Part shown: piece by piece, positions 6,758-14,981 of the stretch
Position numbering within the stretch: the first letter of the stretch is position 1
How the letters are laid out: each line of letters starts with the position of its first letter
From: Butyrivibrio sp.
GTDB taxonomy: Bacteria; Bacillota; Clostridia; Lachnospirales; Lachnospiraceae
Length of the DNA stretch: 64,000 nucleotides
Assembly (NCBI GenBank): GCA_015056575.1
Contig: SVGA01000018.1
Location: forward strand, 1-64,000
Direction of reading: 5' to 3'
The notes under the pieces: generated by a model
The model's database searches: none
Told to the model about the DNA's origin: nothing
The model's input: only the letters and a program-made list of their open reading frames with translations
Program-made: the position numbers and the translations under genes

Positions 6758-7840
6758 TCAGAGTGCTGCTTCACCCTTTGTCTTGGTGCCAATGTCTGCA
6801 GCATCCTTATGAGGTGTCTTAGCCGCCTCATCCTTGGCTGCCTTAAGGTCTCCAAGAAGTGATTTCTTCTCTGATGTTTCGTGGAGCTTTGTTTCCTTTT
6901 CAGCCTGGCGCTCTACAAACTTCCCACCAAGCTCAAAGATCTTATCCTGAGCATCGTAGTGATATACGTTGTCTGTAAGCTGGTCTGCAGGATCCACGGT
7001 TGTGGCATTTACCTCTTTTACCATGTTCTCAAGGCTCTTGAGGTCGAAGTTACCATTATCAGGAATGATCAAAAGCTCGTGAATAGAACTTGGTAAGATG
7101 AAGAAGCTCTGCCCACCAACTCTTTCCGAAGCCTTATCCATGAAGTCCTCATATGCAAGGACTCCGGCTCCGTGAACATTTCCTTCTACGGAAGCGACAA
7201 ACATCTGCTCCTGCTCAGGTGGAATGTTAAGGCCAAGCATCTCCAGGTCCTCAACACCCATCTGCTTTGCAAGCACTTCTGCCATGCCCTCGATAACAAG
7301 AGGTCTGATCTCAGGAGCATTCTTCACAGCATCCTCATGGAGCTGGTCTGCAGTGATTCCATAATTATCGATCATCTGATTTGTCACAAGGATTGTTCCT
7401 GTACCCTGGGCTGTATCTCCGATCACAAAGCGGTAAACCACTGACATGTCCTCAATATCCTTATGAGGAACAGTCTCAAGCAGGTCTGCGTTTCTGTCCT
7501 TGGAAACAACCTCCATTGCAAGTGAATCCTTCATCTTGCTGTAATCACTGAATGCATCCACATCAAACTCAGGTCTGGACTTAAGAGCGTTGTCCGCCAT
7601 ATCAGCAGCTCCCTCTACAATTGAATCGTAAGATCTTCCGTCCTCATATTCCTTGTAAAGAGCAGTTGCGTTAAGATTCACTCCGATGATGCTGTCCTCA
7701 GGCTTTACCGTGATCGCATCGTATGTCTCGTTCATCTTATCTACTGTTCTGGTCTCTACCAGTGTGTCGCCACCAGTTCTTGCATCAAGTGCTTCCTTAA
7801 CGTCCTTTACCAGATTGTCCTTAAATGTTTCAAAATCCAT
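6758..7840 (-). CDS. DUF5688-like protein
   Basis: 360 residues from the ATG at 7840, which follows GAGAGGAAAACAAC; the longer ORF start in the track has no such site. Sequence: an N-terminal helical start (MDFETFKDNLVKDVKEALDA), a charged middle, and a hydrophobic core with ILVTNQMIDNYGITADQLHE and FFILPSSIHELLIIPD. I recognise this as the kind of protein called DUF5688, common in Lachnospiraceae mobile elements; its function is unknown to me. It is preceded by a structured leader with a terminator-like hairpin (7879-8000). Confidence 0.7.
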   Translation of the reverse strand: MDFETFKDNLVKDVKEALDARTGGDTLVETRTVDKMNETYDAITVKPEDSIIGVNLNATALYKEYEDGRSYDSIVEGAADMADNALKSRPEFDVDAFSDYSKMKDSLAMEVVSKDRNADLLETVPHKDIEDMSVVYRFVIGDTAQGTGTILVTNQMIDNYGITADQLHEDAVKNAPEIRPLVIEGMAEVLAKQMGVEDLEMLGLNIPPEQEQMFVASVEGNVHGAGVLAYEDFMDKASERVGGQSFFILPSSIHELLIIPDNGNFDLKSLENMVKEVNATTVDPADQLTDNVYHYDAQDKIFELGGKFVERQAEKETKLHETSEKKSLLGDLKAAKDEAAKTPHKDAADIGTKTKGEAAL

Positions 7841-7878
7841 GTTGTTTTCCTCTCTCTTTTCAAATAATTTTTGACACG

Positions 7879-8006
7879 AAAAAAGCACCGGTCATGACGC
7901 ATTCGTCACAACACAGTGCCGGAACAAAAACATATTCTTTTGCAAAAGAAAAACGCCTCATGGTTCGGACTTCATTTCTGTAATCCGTATCACTTGGCGC
8001 ATTATA
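7879..8006 (-). promoter_or_regulatory. structured leader of the DUF5688-like gene
   Basis: TATAAT on the minus strand (8001-8006) places a start near 7995. The transcript would begin GCGCCAAGTGATACGG and can fold CGCC (near 7999) with GGCG (near 7954), enclosing a GGAtT/AgTCC stem. Closer to the gene, TGACG-AATG-CGTCA sits within partly paired flanks and ends in GGTGCTTTTTT, terminator-like. The -35 is poor. The pattern suggests a regulated leader, but I cannot match it to a known RNA class. Confidence 0.4.
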
Positions 8007-8112
8007 ATAATATCATGCCCAAAATCGATTGAAAAGTGACGAGAGGGGTAAACTTGGGGTAATACCGGGATAAAGTTGAGGGAAAGTTGAGGTAAACTTC
8101 AACTAAATAGTA

Positions 8113-8952
8113 TTATTTGTACCCTACTATTCCACCCTTTTGCTGTCCTACATGTAATGCCAAAACGGAATAACCTCCAAGTATAACTGCAGCCAGCATA
8201 ACGTAAATAAAACCTTCAAAAATGGAACCCTGTCCCATAAAGCAGAGAACTGTCTGATAGATTCGTGGAACTGCAAAATAAACTGCCATCACATTATATA
8301 TATACTTCTGAAGTTTTCCATATGACCTGAAATATGCCGCAAAAATAAAGAATGCCAATGCACAGCCCCAATAAATCAGCAGGCCAGACTGTTCATAATG
8401 CAAACCCATTGTAAAAAACTGAATTGTCTTTTCATATGTAAAGAACAAAATAGCTGCAAATACAAGTATAGTTGCCATTAAGGAAACCTTTACTTTTACC
8501 GGATCCTTTTCCACATATCCGTTTAGTATTGCATCATGCTTTGCTCTATCCATCTCCATAAGGCTTTCATGACCCTTATTTGCAAAAAGCTTCCAAGCCC
8601 TTATTTCATCCTCTATGGTTGGAATTATAGCTTTAATATGAGTTGCACTAACTGCCTCTTCGGTACCCTGGTGTGAGCCTTTATTACTCAGCTTTCGCAT
8701 CGCATGAAGGTTATATATCTGAGCCTTCGGAAAGCTGCTACAATTATCGAGTGCATCAATCTGTTCCATAATTGTAGGAAGCTGATCAGCATTTTTTATC
8801 TCAGGAGTGTAATAATCTGTATATGAATTAACAATAATCTCTACAATCGTTCTTACGAGCATAGCACCATATTCATATTCGCCTTCATTTACAAATTTTT
8901 TTAAATCCACAAAAGTCTTATCTACTTTTGCCACTTTTTCATTTAATGTCAT
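8113..8952 (-). CDS. DUF4145-like domain protein with C-terminal membrane segments
   Basis: 279 residues in two parts. The N-terminal half (about 1-135) is helical and resembles DUF4145: GAMLVRTIVEIIVNSY, then LHAMRKLSNKGSHQG with the usual R-K-L-x-N-x-x-x-H arrangement. The C-terminal half has four predicted membrane helices (about 152-170, 185-205, 218-236, 246-268). DUF4145 domains are often found in restriction and defence proteins; the membrane fusion is less usual. It lies 76 bp after the M48 protease gene on the same strand and is probably co-transcribed under the c-di-GMP riboswitch. Confidence 0.65.
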   Translation of the reverse strand: MTLNEKVAKVDKTFVDLKKFVNEGEYEYGAMLVRTIVEIIVNSYTDYYTPEIKNADQLPTIMEQIDALDNCSSFPKAQIYNLHAMRKLSNKGSHQGTEEAVSATHIKAIIPTIEDEIRAWKLFANKGHESLMEMDRAKHDAILNGYVEKDPVKVKVSLMATILVFAAILFFTYEKTIQFFTMGLHYEQSGLLIYWGCALAFFIFAAYFRSYGKLQKYIYNVMAVYFAVPRIYQTVLCFMGQGSIFEGFIYVMLAAVILGGYSVLALHVGQQKGGIVGYK

Positions 8953-9028
8953 ATCTCTGTTCCTTATTTAAGTGGATAAAAAGGGCTAAGGTACATTATC
9001 CTCAGCCCCTTCAGCGTCATATAATCTA

Positions 9029-9931
9029 TTACGCTCTATATGTTGACCCCAGCTGCTGAAGCTTAGCAATTCTGTCATCTGTAGCAGGATGACTGCTTGA
9101 AAGTACAGCAAATACACCCTTACTACTGCAACCAGCATACTTATCAAGGAATCTGCAAAGTCCCTCGGAATAACCAAGCTTCAATGAAAACTCATCTGCA
9201 ATGTATTCCTCGGATCTTCCAGTTGCAAGGACAAGGTACTGACCAAACTTAGTCCAAATCTTCATTAGAAGCGCAACAATCACGTCTCCACAAACACCAA
9301 TGATGATTGAAAGATTGCCCTGTCTTGAACCAAAAAGATTTGAAAGACTGCCAAAGAATGTAAGTATTCTGAAAATCCATCTAATAACAAGGATCATTGC
9401 AGTAATAATCATATTTCCTACGGTAACTACTAGAATCAAGTCTGTATCGTGATTAGCGATATGAGCAAACTCATGGCCAAGTACTCCCTTGAGCTCTTCA
9501 GCTGTAGCCTTTTCATACATACCCTTTGTAAGGCATATTGTCTTTCTTCCAGTTGCAAATGCATTAGGATCCTTATCATCGTTCATGAATAATTCTATAT
9601 CATCTGGCAAAGATGGGTTTTCCTGCTTTGCACGAGCATAAACCTCTTTAAAAATTGGATTAAGACGCTCAATGTGATCTATTCTCTTTATCTTTCTGCA
9701 TCCCATCTGTACTCTTAAAATCCACTCTCCAATTGGAGATAAAGCTATTACTATTGATAAAGCATATACACCTAAAGCCATCGGTATTGATTTCCAATTA
9801 AACTCACCAGATCCCGATGTTGTAAACCAGTTAAGTACGTATGTGATAATAAAAACATTTATTACCAAATAAATAATTACAGGAATTCTGTGCTTCTTAG
9901 CTAAACTCTTGAAAAAATCGATAAAATACAT
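9029..9931 (-). CDS. M48-family membrane zinc metalloprotease (HtpX-like)
   Basis: 300 residues from the ATG at 9931 (MYFIDFFKSL), six bases after GGAGG; the track's earlier start is a TTG inside the RBS. Zinc ligands and catalytic Glu are in GVLGHEFAHIANHD; a second metal ligand region is RSEEYIADEFSLKLGY, and SSHPATDDRIAKL closes the domain. Membrane helices lie at about 15-35, 45-65 and 165-190. M48 proteases degrade misfolded membrane proteins. It has its own promoter, a c-di-GMP-I riboswitch and a terminator upstream, and the DUF4145-like gene downstream. Confidence 0.9.
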   Translation of the reverse strand: MYFIDFFKSLAKKHRIPVIIYLVINVFIITYVLNWFTTSGSGEFNWKSIPMALGVYALSIVIALSPIGEWILRVQMGCRKIKRIDHIERLNPIFKEVYARAKQENPSLPDDIELFMNDDKDPNAFATGRKTICLTKGMYEKATAEELKGVLGHEFAHIANHDTDLILVVTVGNMIITAMILVIRWIFRILTFFGSLSNLFGSRQGNLSIIIGVCGDVIVALLMKIWTKFGQYLVLATGRSEEYIADEFSLKLGYSEGLCRFLDKYAGCSSKGVFAVLSSSHPATDDRIAKLQQLGSTYRA

Positions 9932-9994
9932 ATTTTCCTCCAAATCAATAACACAAACAACAAATTACAAATCACCAAAAGAATCAATAGCGCA

Positions 9995-10021
9995 TAAAAA
10001 AAGCGATGCAAACGCATCGCT
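9995..10021 (-). terminator. riboswitch expression-platform terminator
   Basis: GCGATGC and GCATCGC form a 7-bp stem with a 4-base loop, followed in minus direction by TTTTTTTATGCG. It sits between the c-di-GMP aptamer and the M48 start codon, where transcription of the protease operon would be stopped or allowed. Confidence 0.8.
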
Positions 10022-10027
10022 ATAATA

Positions 10028-10096
10028 AACTGCAACTGGCTGCCTAAAATAGGCCCTATAGCTTTGCGTCACTAGATCACTCTAGCTTTGCCCATT
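10028..10096 (-). ncRNA. cyclic di-GMP-I (GEMM-I) riboswitch aptamer
   Basis: The minus strand carries the GEMM-I hallmarks in order: GGGCAAAGCTAGAG, a short hairpin (CTAGAGTGATCTAG), GTGACGCAAAGC, a TATAGGGCCTATTTTAGGC segment and GCAGCCAGTTGC. The GCAAA, GACGCAAAGC and GCAGCCAG elements are the conserved ligand pocket and tetraloop-receptor parts of this class. It follows a good promoter and precedes an intrinsic terminator and the M48 gene, so c-di-GMP should control the protease and probably the DUF4145-like protein. Whether the ligand turns expression on or off cannot be read with certainty. Confidence 0.85.
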
Positions 10097-10118
10097 ATTT
10101 TCCCTTTTCGCAGACGAA

Positions 10119-10147
10119 ATATTACCACAGTTTTTCACAGCATGCAA
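10119..10147 (-). promoter_or_regulatory. sigma-70 type promoter of the riboswitch-M48 operon
   Basis: Minus-strand TTGCAT (10142-10147), 17-bp spacer, TAATAT (10119-10124). Expected start near 10112, about 16 bases before the aptamer. The -35 overlaps the end of a 14-bp inverted repeat. Confidence 0.75.
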
Positions 10148-10180
10148 TAAATATTTTTGACATTGTAAAAATATTTATTG
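10145..10180. repeat. 14-bp inverted repeat overlapping the -35 box
   Basis: CAATAAATATTTTT and AAAAATATTTATTG are perfect inverted arms with an 8-base centre (GACATTGT). The right-hand promoter hexamer TTGCAT uses its outer end, so a dimeric regulator bound here could block or assist RNA polymerase. It also looks like a hairpin, but it precedes rather than follows a gene. Confidence 0.7.
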
Positions 10181-10239
10181 ATTGCAGTTGCAATATCCAT
10201 CTTAGTTTTTGTGGACAAAGCCTTTGCTAAAGACATGAT

Positions 10240-10368
10240 TTACTTTACCTCAGCTACCAATTTTTTTAAATGAACTGCTAGTTCAGTGTTTGAAATCATC
10301 CACGCAAAAAGCGCCATGTAAGATGTGTTCTTAACTTTCACATTACTTAGCGCTTCAAGCCTTTTTAT
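10240..10368 (-). pseudogene. C-terminal remnant of an unidentified protein
   Basis: A 42-codon minus-strand frame reads protein-like (IKRLEALSNVKVKNTSYMAL, then FAWMISNTELAVHLKKLVAE) but has no start codon with an RBS; a stop lies just upstream. It may be the tail of a gene lost by deletion. Only the 24-codon piece from the internal ATG could be translated. The remainder of the gap between the -35 box and the gene at 10400 shows nothing else. Confidence 0.25.
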
Positions 10369-10399
10369 GATAAAAAAGAATTATATTAAACAGTAAAGC

Positions 10400-10819
10400 T
10401 TATCCCTTCTCCGGAATTTTAATTGTCAAAAACTCACATACTGCCTCAAATACATCATAAAAATCCTTTTCTTCCTTAGTGTCCTCTTTTTTCTTCAATT
10501 TATTGTATGAATCCTTATATCCTGGATGATATAGTGTCACTTGATTTGAATCAGTCTGTATTTCCACATTAACATTACCCTTATCAAAAGTATTTACCAC
10601 AATATTATTTCCAGATCTATACCAAGTGAACGAATCCCACGTTTCTTCCTTATTCTTACTATACGTTCCCATTCCGTATTTACTGAACGTGTAAACAACA
10701 ACTCCATTGCCACATTTCCATGTCCCCATCATGTCGCGCGGATGAGATATTCTGTCAACATTTACCAGCAAGAATAATGCTAATATGACACCTATGAAAA
10801 ATCCTGCTATTCTCTTCAT
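10400..10819 (-). CDS. small membrane-anchored hypothetical protein
   Basis: 139 residues from the ATG at 10819 (MKRIAGFFIGVILALFLLVN) behind GAGAGG. One N-terminal hydrophobic segment acts as signal anchor. The exported part starts MMGTWKCGNGVVVYTFSKYG and is beta-rich, like small lipocalin-type domains. A charged linker and a short helix end it. It follows the J-like membrane protein by 48 bp and may be the last gene of the chaperone/helicase operon. No named family is certain. Confidence 0.6.
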   Translation of the reverse strand: MKRIAGFFIGVILALFLLVNVDRISHPRDMMGTWKCGNGVVVYTFSKYGMGTYSKNKEETWDSFTWYRSGNNIVVNTFDKGNVNVEIQTDSNQVTLYHPGYKDSYNKLKKKEDTKEEKDFYDVFEAVCEFLTIKIPEKG

Positions 10820-10867
10820 AAAATCACCTCTCAAATTATTCTTCTTACGTTTTCATTCTTGCGTCTT

Positions 10868-12580
10868 TTATGTTGCACTTACAAAAAATGAATATATGCT
10901 AACTACAGTCGCCATGACTGCCACTACAGGATGGCCAAAAAGCAAAAGAATTGCTATGGGCAGCGACAGAAGTGGTACAGCAAAATACTCCGCTGGAGAC
11001 ACATTTCCTTTTACCAATTTTTTTAGATAAGGCATAACCGCTATAATTACATAAATTACTAGGTATATAAAGTGTGATCGTCTTAATAAGAAGAAAAATG
11101 GTACCGCAGTTACCATGCTCAAAAATGTCGAAAGGAATAAACTCTCACCAATACTACCATCATCTACTTCTACTACTCCCCTCATTCCTGCCGCCATAAA
11201 GAATGCTGCCCCCAAGCCAACTATGCATCCAATAAAAGGATGATCATAATAGAAAAGAGCATAAATGCCAGCTGCTACACCCAAGGCAATCACGGTCACA
11301 AATATCGCTCCCCACCTATCAGCTTTATTAACGCTTACCTCAGGTTTGATATTCGCACCATCCATGTACTTCAGCACATTCTGTCCAAAAGACAACTTTT
11401 TGATTGCCTTCCTTGCCTTACTTTTATTCTTCAGAATTATTCCGACAGCATAAGCCAACCCTGCATTATATGGCTGTTTTTCAATAAAGTAATCGGATTT
11501 CGAATTATAATCTGAAGGATATCTCAATGCCTGATCATATACTTCCAAAAGCTTATTCTTTCTCTTTTTATCTCCTTGCAAATATGCATCTGCATTCTCC
11601 CTAAAGGAAGCATAAAGCTCATGCACCTTTCTAAATGTATCTATATATGAAATATCATAGCCATTTTCAGAAAAACCGATTGCTTTCTGAGCATAATAGT
11701 CAGTGATTTCCAAATAATATATATCAGGACTATTCTCATTTTCTGCCGTCACATAGGATAAATCATAATACCCTTTGGGCATAGCTTTATCAATTTTAAT
11801 TGCCATGTAGAAGGCTTTTACTACTTCTCGATAATAATCAATGTCTTGTAAGTATGTTGAAAACAGCCAATCTCGCAAAGAAGCTACTATATATCCAAAG
11901 TCATAAGCGATTCCCCTACGATCATACAGTTCATTCAAGTAGTAAAATATGTTCTGAGCTAAAATATTTGCAACAGATCCATCTGTGCCATTGGCCATAG
12001 CATCAAAACATTTAAATATAGAATCATAAAGAATATCCCCGTCTAACTTGCTCCTGTTTGTATTTGCAATTCTCGCGATTCTTAAAAACTCATTATAAAA
12101 GCTTTGATGATTCTGGTTTTTTGCAGGTCCAAGACCAATCATTTTACACATGGTATCATTGATCTCTTGGAATGCATCATTATAAGAAATGACCTTATAC
12201 CTTCCATACTCTGTCTTAAAGAAGTTCCCGTTGTCATAATCAATCCCGTTATAAAGCTTTCTTGAAGGTTTTGCATTGGGATTAATAATATCCCCTTCAT
12301 TCTTGACCTCATTTCTATCTGTTTTTTCTTGCGCCTTTACCTTATTTTCATTATTGTGGCTTAACTTTTGATCATATTCTTTTCTTGAAGATTCAGACTC
12401 AAATACTGCTTCCGCTTCAGCAATTTTCTCTAAAAGCTTTTCTGCCTCATATCTTTTATCTGTCGTTGGGGCAGTATTCTGTCTATTTATCTGTTTCTTC
12501 TTTTCTTTAAGCAGTTGCGCTTTGATTCCATCAATATCAAGATTTCTGTTTAAGGAAAAAAGCTCGTAATAATTGTCCAT
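10868..12580 (-). CDS. membrane protein with J-domain-like N-terminus
   Basis: 570 residues. Residues 1-73 look like a degenerate J domain: MDNYYELFSLNRNLDIDGIK, a basic helix KKKQINRQNTA, then RYEAEKLLEKIAEAEAVF and RKEYDQKL, the typical end of a J domain; the HPD motif is absent. The middle (about 120-400) is helical. The C-terminal ~150 residues have five or six membrane helices starting at WGAIFVTVIALGVAAGIYAL. J proteins deliver clients to Hsp70, and a lid-less Hsp70 gene lies two genes upstream, so this may be its membrane-bound partner. Without HPD, normal stimulation of Hsp70 ATPase is doubtful. The protein at 25336-26856 shares the N-terminal domain. RBS AAGGAG precedes the start. 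Confidence 0.7.
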   Translation of the reverse strand: MDNYYELFSLNRNLDIDGIKAQLLKEKKKQINRQNTAPTTDKRYEAEKLLEKIAEAEAVFESESSRKEYDQKLSHNNENKVKAQEKTDRNEVKNEGDIINPNAKPSRKLYNGIDYDNGNFFKTEYGRYKVISYNDAFQEINDTMCKMIGLGPAKNQNHQSFYNEFLRIARIANTNRSKLDGDILYDSIFKCFDAMANGTDGSVANILAQNIFYYLNELYDRRGIAYDFGYIVASLRDWLFSTYLQDIDYYREVVKAFYMAIKIDKAMPKGYYDLSYVTAENENSPDIYYLEITDYYAQKAIGFSENGYDISYIDTFRKVHELYASFRENADAYLQGDKKRKNKLLEVYDQALRYPSDYNSKSDYFIEKQPYNAGLAYAVGIILKNKSKARKAIKKLSFGQNVLKYMDGANIKPEVSVNKADRWGAIFVTVIALGVAAGIYALFYYDHPFIGCIVGLGAAFFMAAGMRGVVEVDDGSIGESLFLSTFLSMVTAVPFFFLLRRSHFIYLVIYVIIAVMPYLKKLVKGNVSPAEYFAVPLLSLPIAILLLFGHPVVAVMATVVSIYSFFVSAT

Positions 12581-12604
12581 AAGGTCTCCTTCTTTATTTA
12601 CTCA

Positions 12605-14968
12605 TTAAATATCATCAGAAATGTCTTTTGGTATTATTGTCCTTCTGCTCTCCCCAACAAGTCCTTCTACTTCGACCCTATTTATCATATTGATCCATAT
12701 TTTCTCGAATAAACTTCGCATTGCTCTTGCATTACCGAATTTCGAATCGCGCCCCTTATAAATGTTTTCTATCTGACTATTTATCTTATCTTTTGCCGAC
12801 TCTTGTACATTCACATTTCTTTCGCTTGCAAAGCCATAAAAAATTTGAATCAATTCATCTAGAGAATAATCCGGGAACACTATTGTCTTTGCTAATCTAC
12901 TCTTTATTCCGGAATTACTGTTCATAAAGAGTTCCATTTCTTTTGAATAGCCCGCAAAAATGACAATCATTCGATCCCTATTATCTTCCATCTCTTTAAT
13001 CAGAGTTGCTACTGCCTCCATACCAAAAGAATCATTTTCTCCATGAACTAAATTATACGCTTCGTCAACAAACAAAATTCCTCCATAAGATCGTTCACAT
13101 AATTCTTTTGTTTTGATTGCTGTCTCGCCCTGATATCTTCCTACAAAATCACCTCTGGATGCTTCTATTAGCACTCCTGTTTTGGCTATTCCTATTGCAG
13201 ATAATACCTCTGCATACAATCGCGCCACTGTTGTCTTACCTGTTCCTGGGTTGCCTGCAAAACACATGTGCATATTGTTGTTTATAAAAATACTATCAAT
13301 ATTACCTTCCCCTCTCTCATGTTTCAAGTAATCCATCATTCTTACATTAGATTTGATTTCATACTTAACATCTTTAAGTCCAACAAGCTTATCAAGTTCA
13401 CCCAGTATCTCTTTTGCCTTATTCTCGGCACTTTCGCTCAAATCTATGCCAAAATCTTCTGGGGTTAATATTGTCATGTATTCGACACTGGCTTGTTTAG
13501 GATTAAAACGTATTGCCTTTTCCATATATGCTTCGTTCATCAAAGTCCGAACCGCTCTGGCATTACCAAATTTACTATTAACACGTAAACGATTGATTCT
13601 TTCTTTAAATGCAAGTTCTCCATCCGAGCTAAATGAATAACGCTGTTCTGTTGCCATATTCCTTGCAATCTGTAATAGTTCGTCCTCACTATAATCTGGA
13701 AATTCTATAACCTTTGTAATTCTGCTTTCTAAACCCACATTTGCCTGTAGCAATTTATACATTTCATTTTTATAGCCAGCAAGAATTACAACCAGTTCCT
13801 TTCGATGATCCTCCATTTCCTTTACTAGGGTATCGATAGCTTCTTTTCCAAAATCATCGTTATCACCATTTATTAAGCTGTACGCCTCATCTATAAACAG
13901 AACACCGCCAAGAGCCTTTTTTATTGCATCTTTTGTTTTTATTGCAGTATGTCCTTGGAACTCTCCTACTAAATCACCTCTTTCAACCTCTATGAGTTGC
14001 CCCTTTTCAAGTAATCCTGCATTATGAAGAATTCCGGCAAGTAGTCTTGCGACAGTAGTTTTACCTGTTCCTGGATTTCCCACGAAAGCAAAATGATAAG
14101 AATCCTGAGTATCCAATAAAACTCCTAAAGTTTCTTGACGGGCTTTGTCAAACTCTATTTTTTTCTTAATTCTTAGAATTTCATTTTTTACAGCATCCAA
14201 GCCGATAAGATTTCCAAGTAATTCTTCTGCAGCCTCTGGAGACGTCTCATCATAAAAATGTGACTCATTATCAAAAGTTTCTATTTCCTCTTGCGAATCC
14301 CTCTTATCCCTTATTTTACAAAGTAGCTCTAAAGCTGTTTGCGCAACATCTGAGTTGGGATATATTCTCAATATCCTCTTACTCATTTTTTCGCACTCAT
14401 CATACCTACAAGCCTTATAAAGATATATTATTTCTGTCTTGAAAATAGCAAGACTTTTACTAATATCCTTGCCCTTTTCTATCAGTTTTTCAATTTCTTC
14501 ATCGTCAATATTGTTTTTAATCAGGACTGAGATATACTCACCAATGACTTCCTCATCCAATGGATACTCAGAATATGCTTCGCGCATCTCACGTACTGCT
14601 TTTCTTATATTGTTATCCGATAGATAATAGCCGGTACGGGCAAAATAGCACTCTTTAAACTTCCTATCTCTTATCTTTTCAAATAGTTCCTCTAGAGGTT
14701 CATCAACTTTAACTTCGGAAGAAACTAGTATTATTCCAGAGATAGCATAAGGATTAGTTGCATCATAATAGTATGCCTGCTTGTAATACCGATATGCCTC
14801 TTCATACCTTTGTTGGTGGTATAGAATTTTACCCATCATATCTAAAAGCGAAGGGTTTGTCCCATCCGATTTCAGCTTGCTTTGAATTATTTCGTATGCA
14901 GCTTCGCTTTCACCACTTAGAAGAAGCCTATTTATTTGGTTGGCAATGCTTTTCAGTTCCTTGTTCAT
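12605..14968 (-). CDS. TPR plus double CbxX/SpoVK-type AAA+ ATPase
   Basis: 787 residues. Residues 1-215 are tetratricopeptide-like helices (LLDMMGKILYHQQRYEEAYR, DECEKMSKRILRIYPNS). Two AAA+ modules of the CbxX/CfqX/SpoVK family follow: Walker A GNPGTGKTTVARLL (near 298) with GGVLFIDEAYSL, and GNPGTGKTTVARLY (near 574) with GGILFVDEAYNL. Both have intact sensor and arginine regions (ESRITKVIEF, KSRLAKTIVF). Such ATPases remodel protein complexes as hexamers (Rubisco activase CbbX is one). The first gene after dnaK-like, 13 bp away, it could be the unfoldase of the system, with TPRs recruiting partners. Confidence 0.88.
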   Translation of the reverse strand: MNKELKSIANQINRLLLSGESEAAYEIIQSKLKSDGTNPSLLDMMGKILYHQQRYEEAYRYYKQAYYYDATNPYAISGIILVSSEVKVDEPLEELFEKIRDRKFKECYFARTGYYLSDNNIRKAVREMREAYSEYPLDEEVIGEYISVLIKNNIDDEEIEKLIEKGKDISKSLAIFKTEIIYLYKACRYDECEKMSKRILRIYPNSDVAQTALELLCKIRDKRDSQEEIETFDNESHFYDETSPEAAEELLGNLIGLDAVKNEILRIKKKIEFDKARQETLGVLLDTQDSYHFAFVGNPGTGKTTVARLLAGILHNAGLLEKGQLIEVERGDLVGEFQGHTAIKTKDAIKKALGGVLFIDEAYSLINGDNDDFGKEAIDTLVKEMEDHRKELVVILAGYKNEMYKLLQANVGLESRITKVIEFPDYSEDELLQIARNMATEQRYSFSSDGELAFKERINRLRVNSKFGNARAVRTLMNEAYMEKAIRFNPKQASVEYMTILTPEDFGIDLSESAENKAKEILGELDKLVGLKDVKYEIKSNVRMMDYLKHERGEGNIDSIFINNNMHMCFAGNPGTGKTTVARLYAEVLSAIGIAKTGVLIEASRGDFVGRYQGETAIKTKELCERSYGGILFVDEAYNLVHGENDSFGMEAVATLIKEMEDNRDRMIVIFAGYSKEMELFMNSNSGIKSRLAKTIVFPDYSLDELIQIFYGFASERNVNVQESAKDKINSQIENIYKGRDSKFGNARAMRSLFEKIWINMINRVEVEGLVGESRRTIIPKDISDDI

Positions 14969-14981
14969 CTATCTATTACCA

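Noticed and set aside
10145-10180. Inverted repeat considered as an intrinsic terminator
   Set aside because: AT-only stem overlapping a promoter -35, with no T-run placed after a gene; operator is the better reading.
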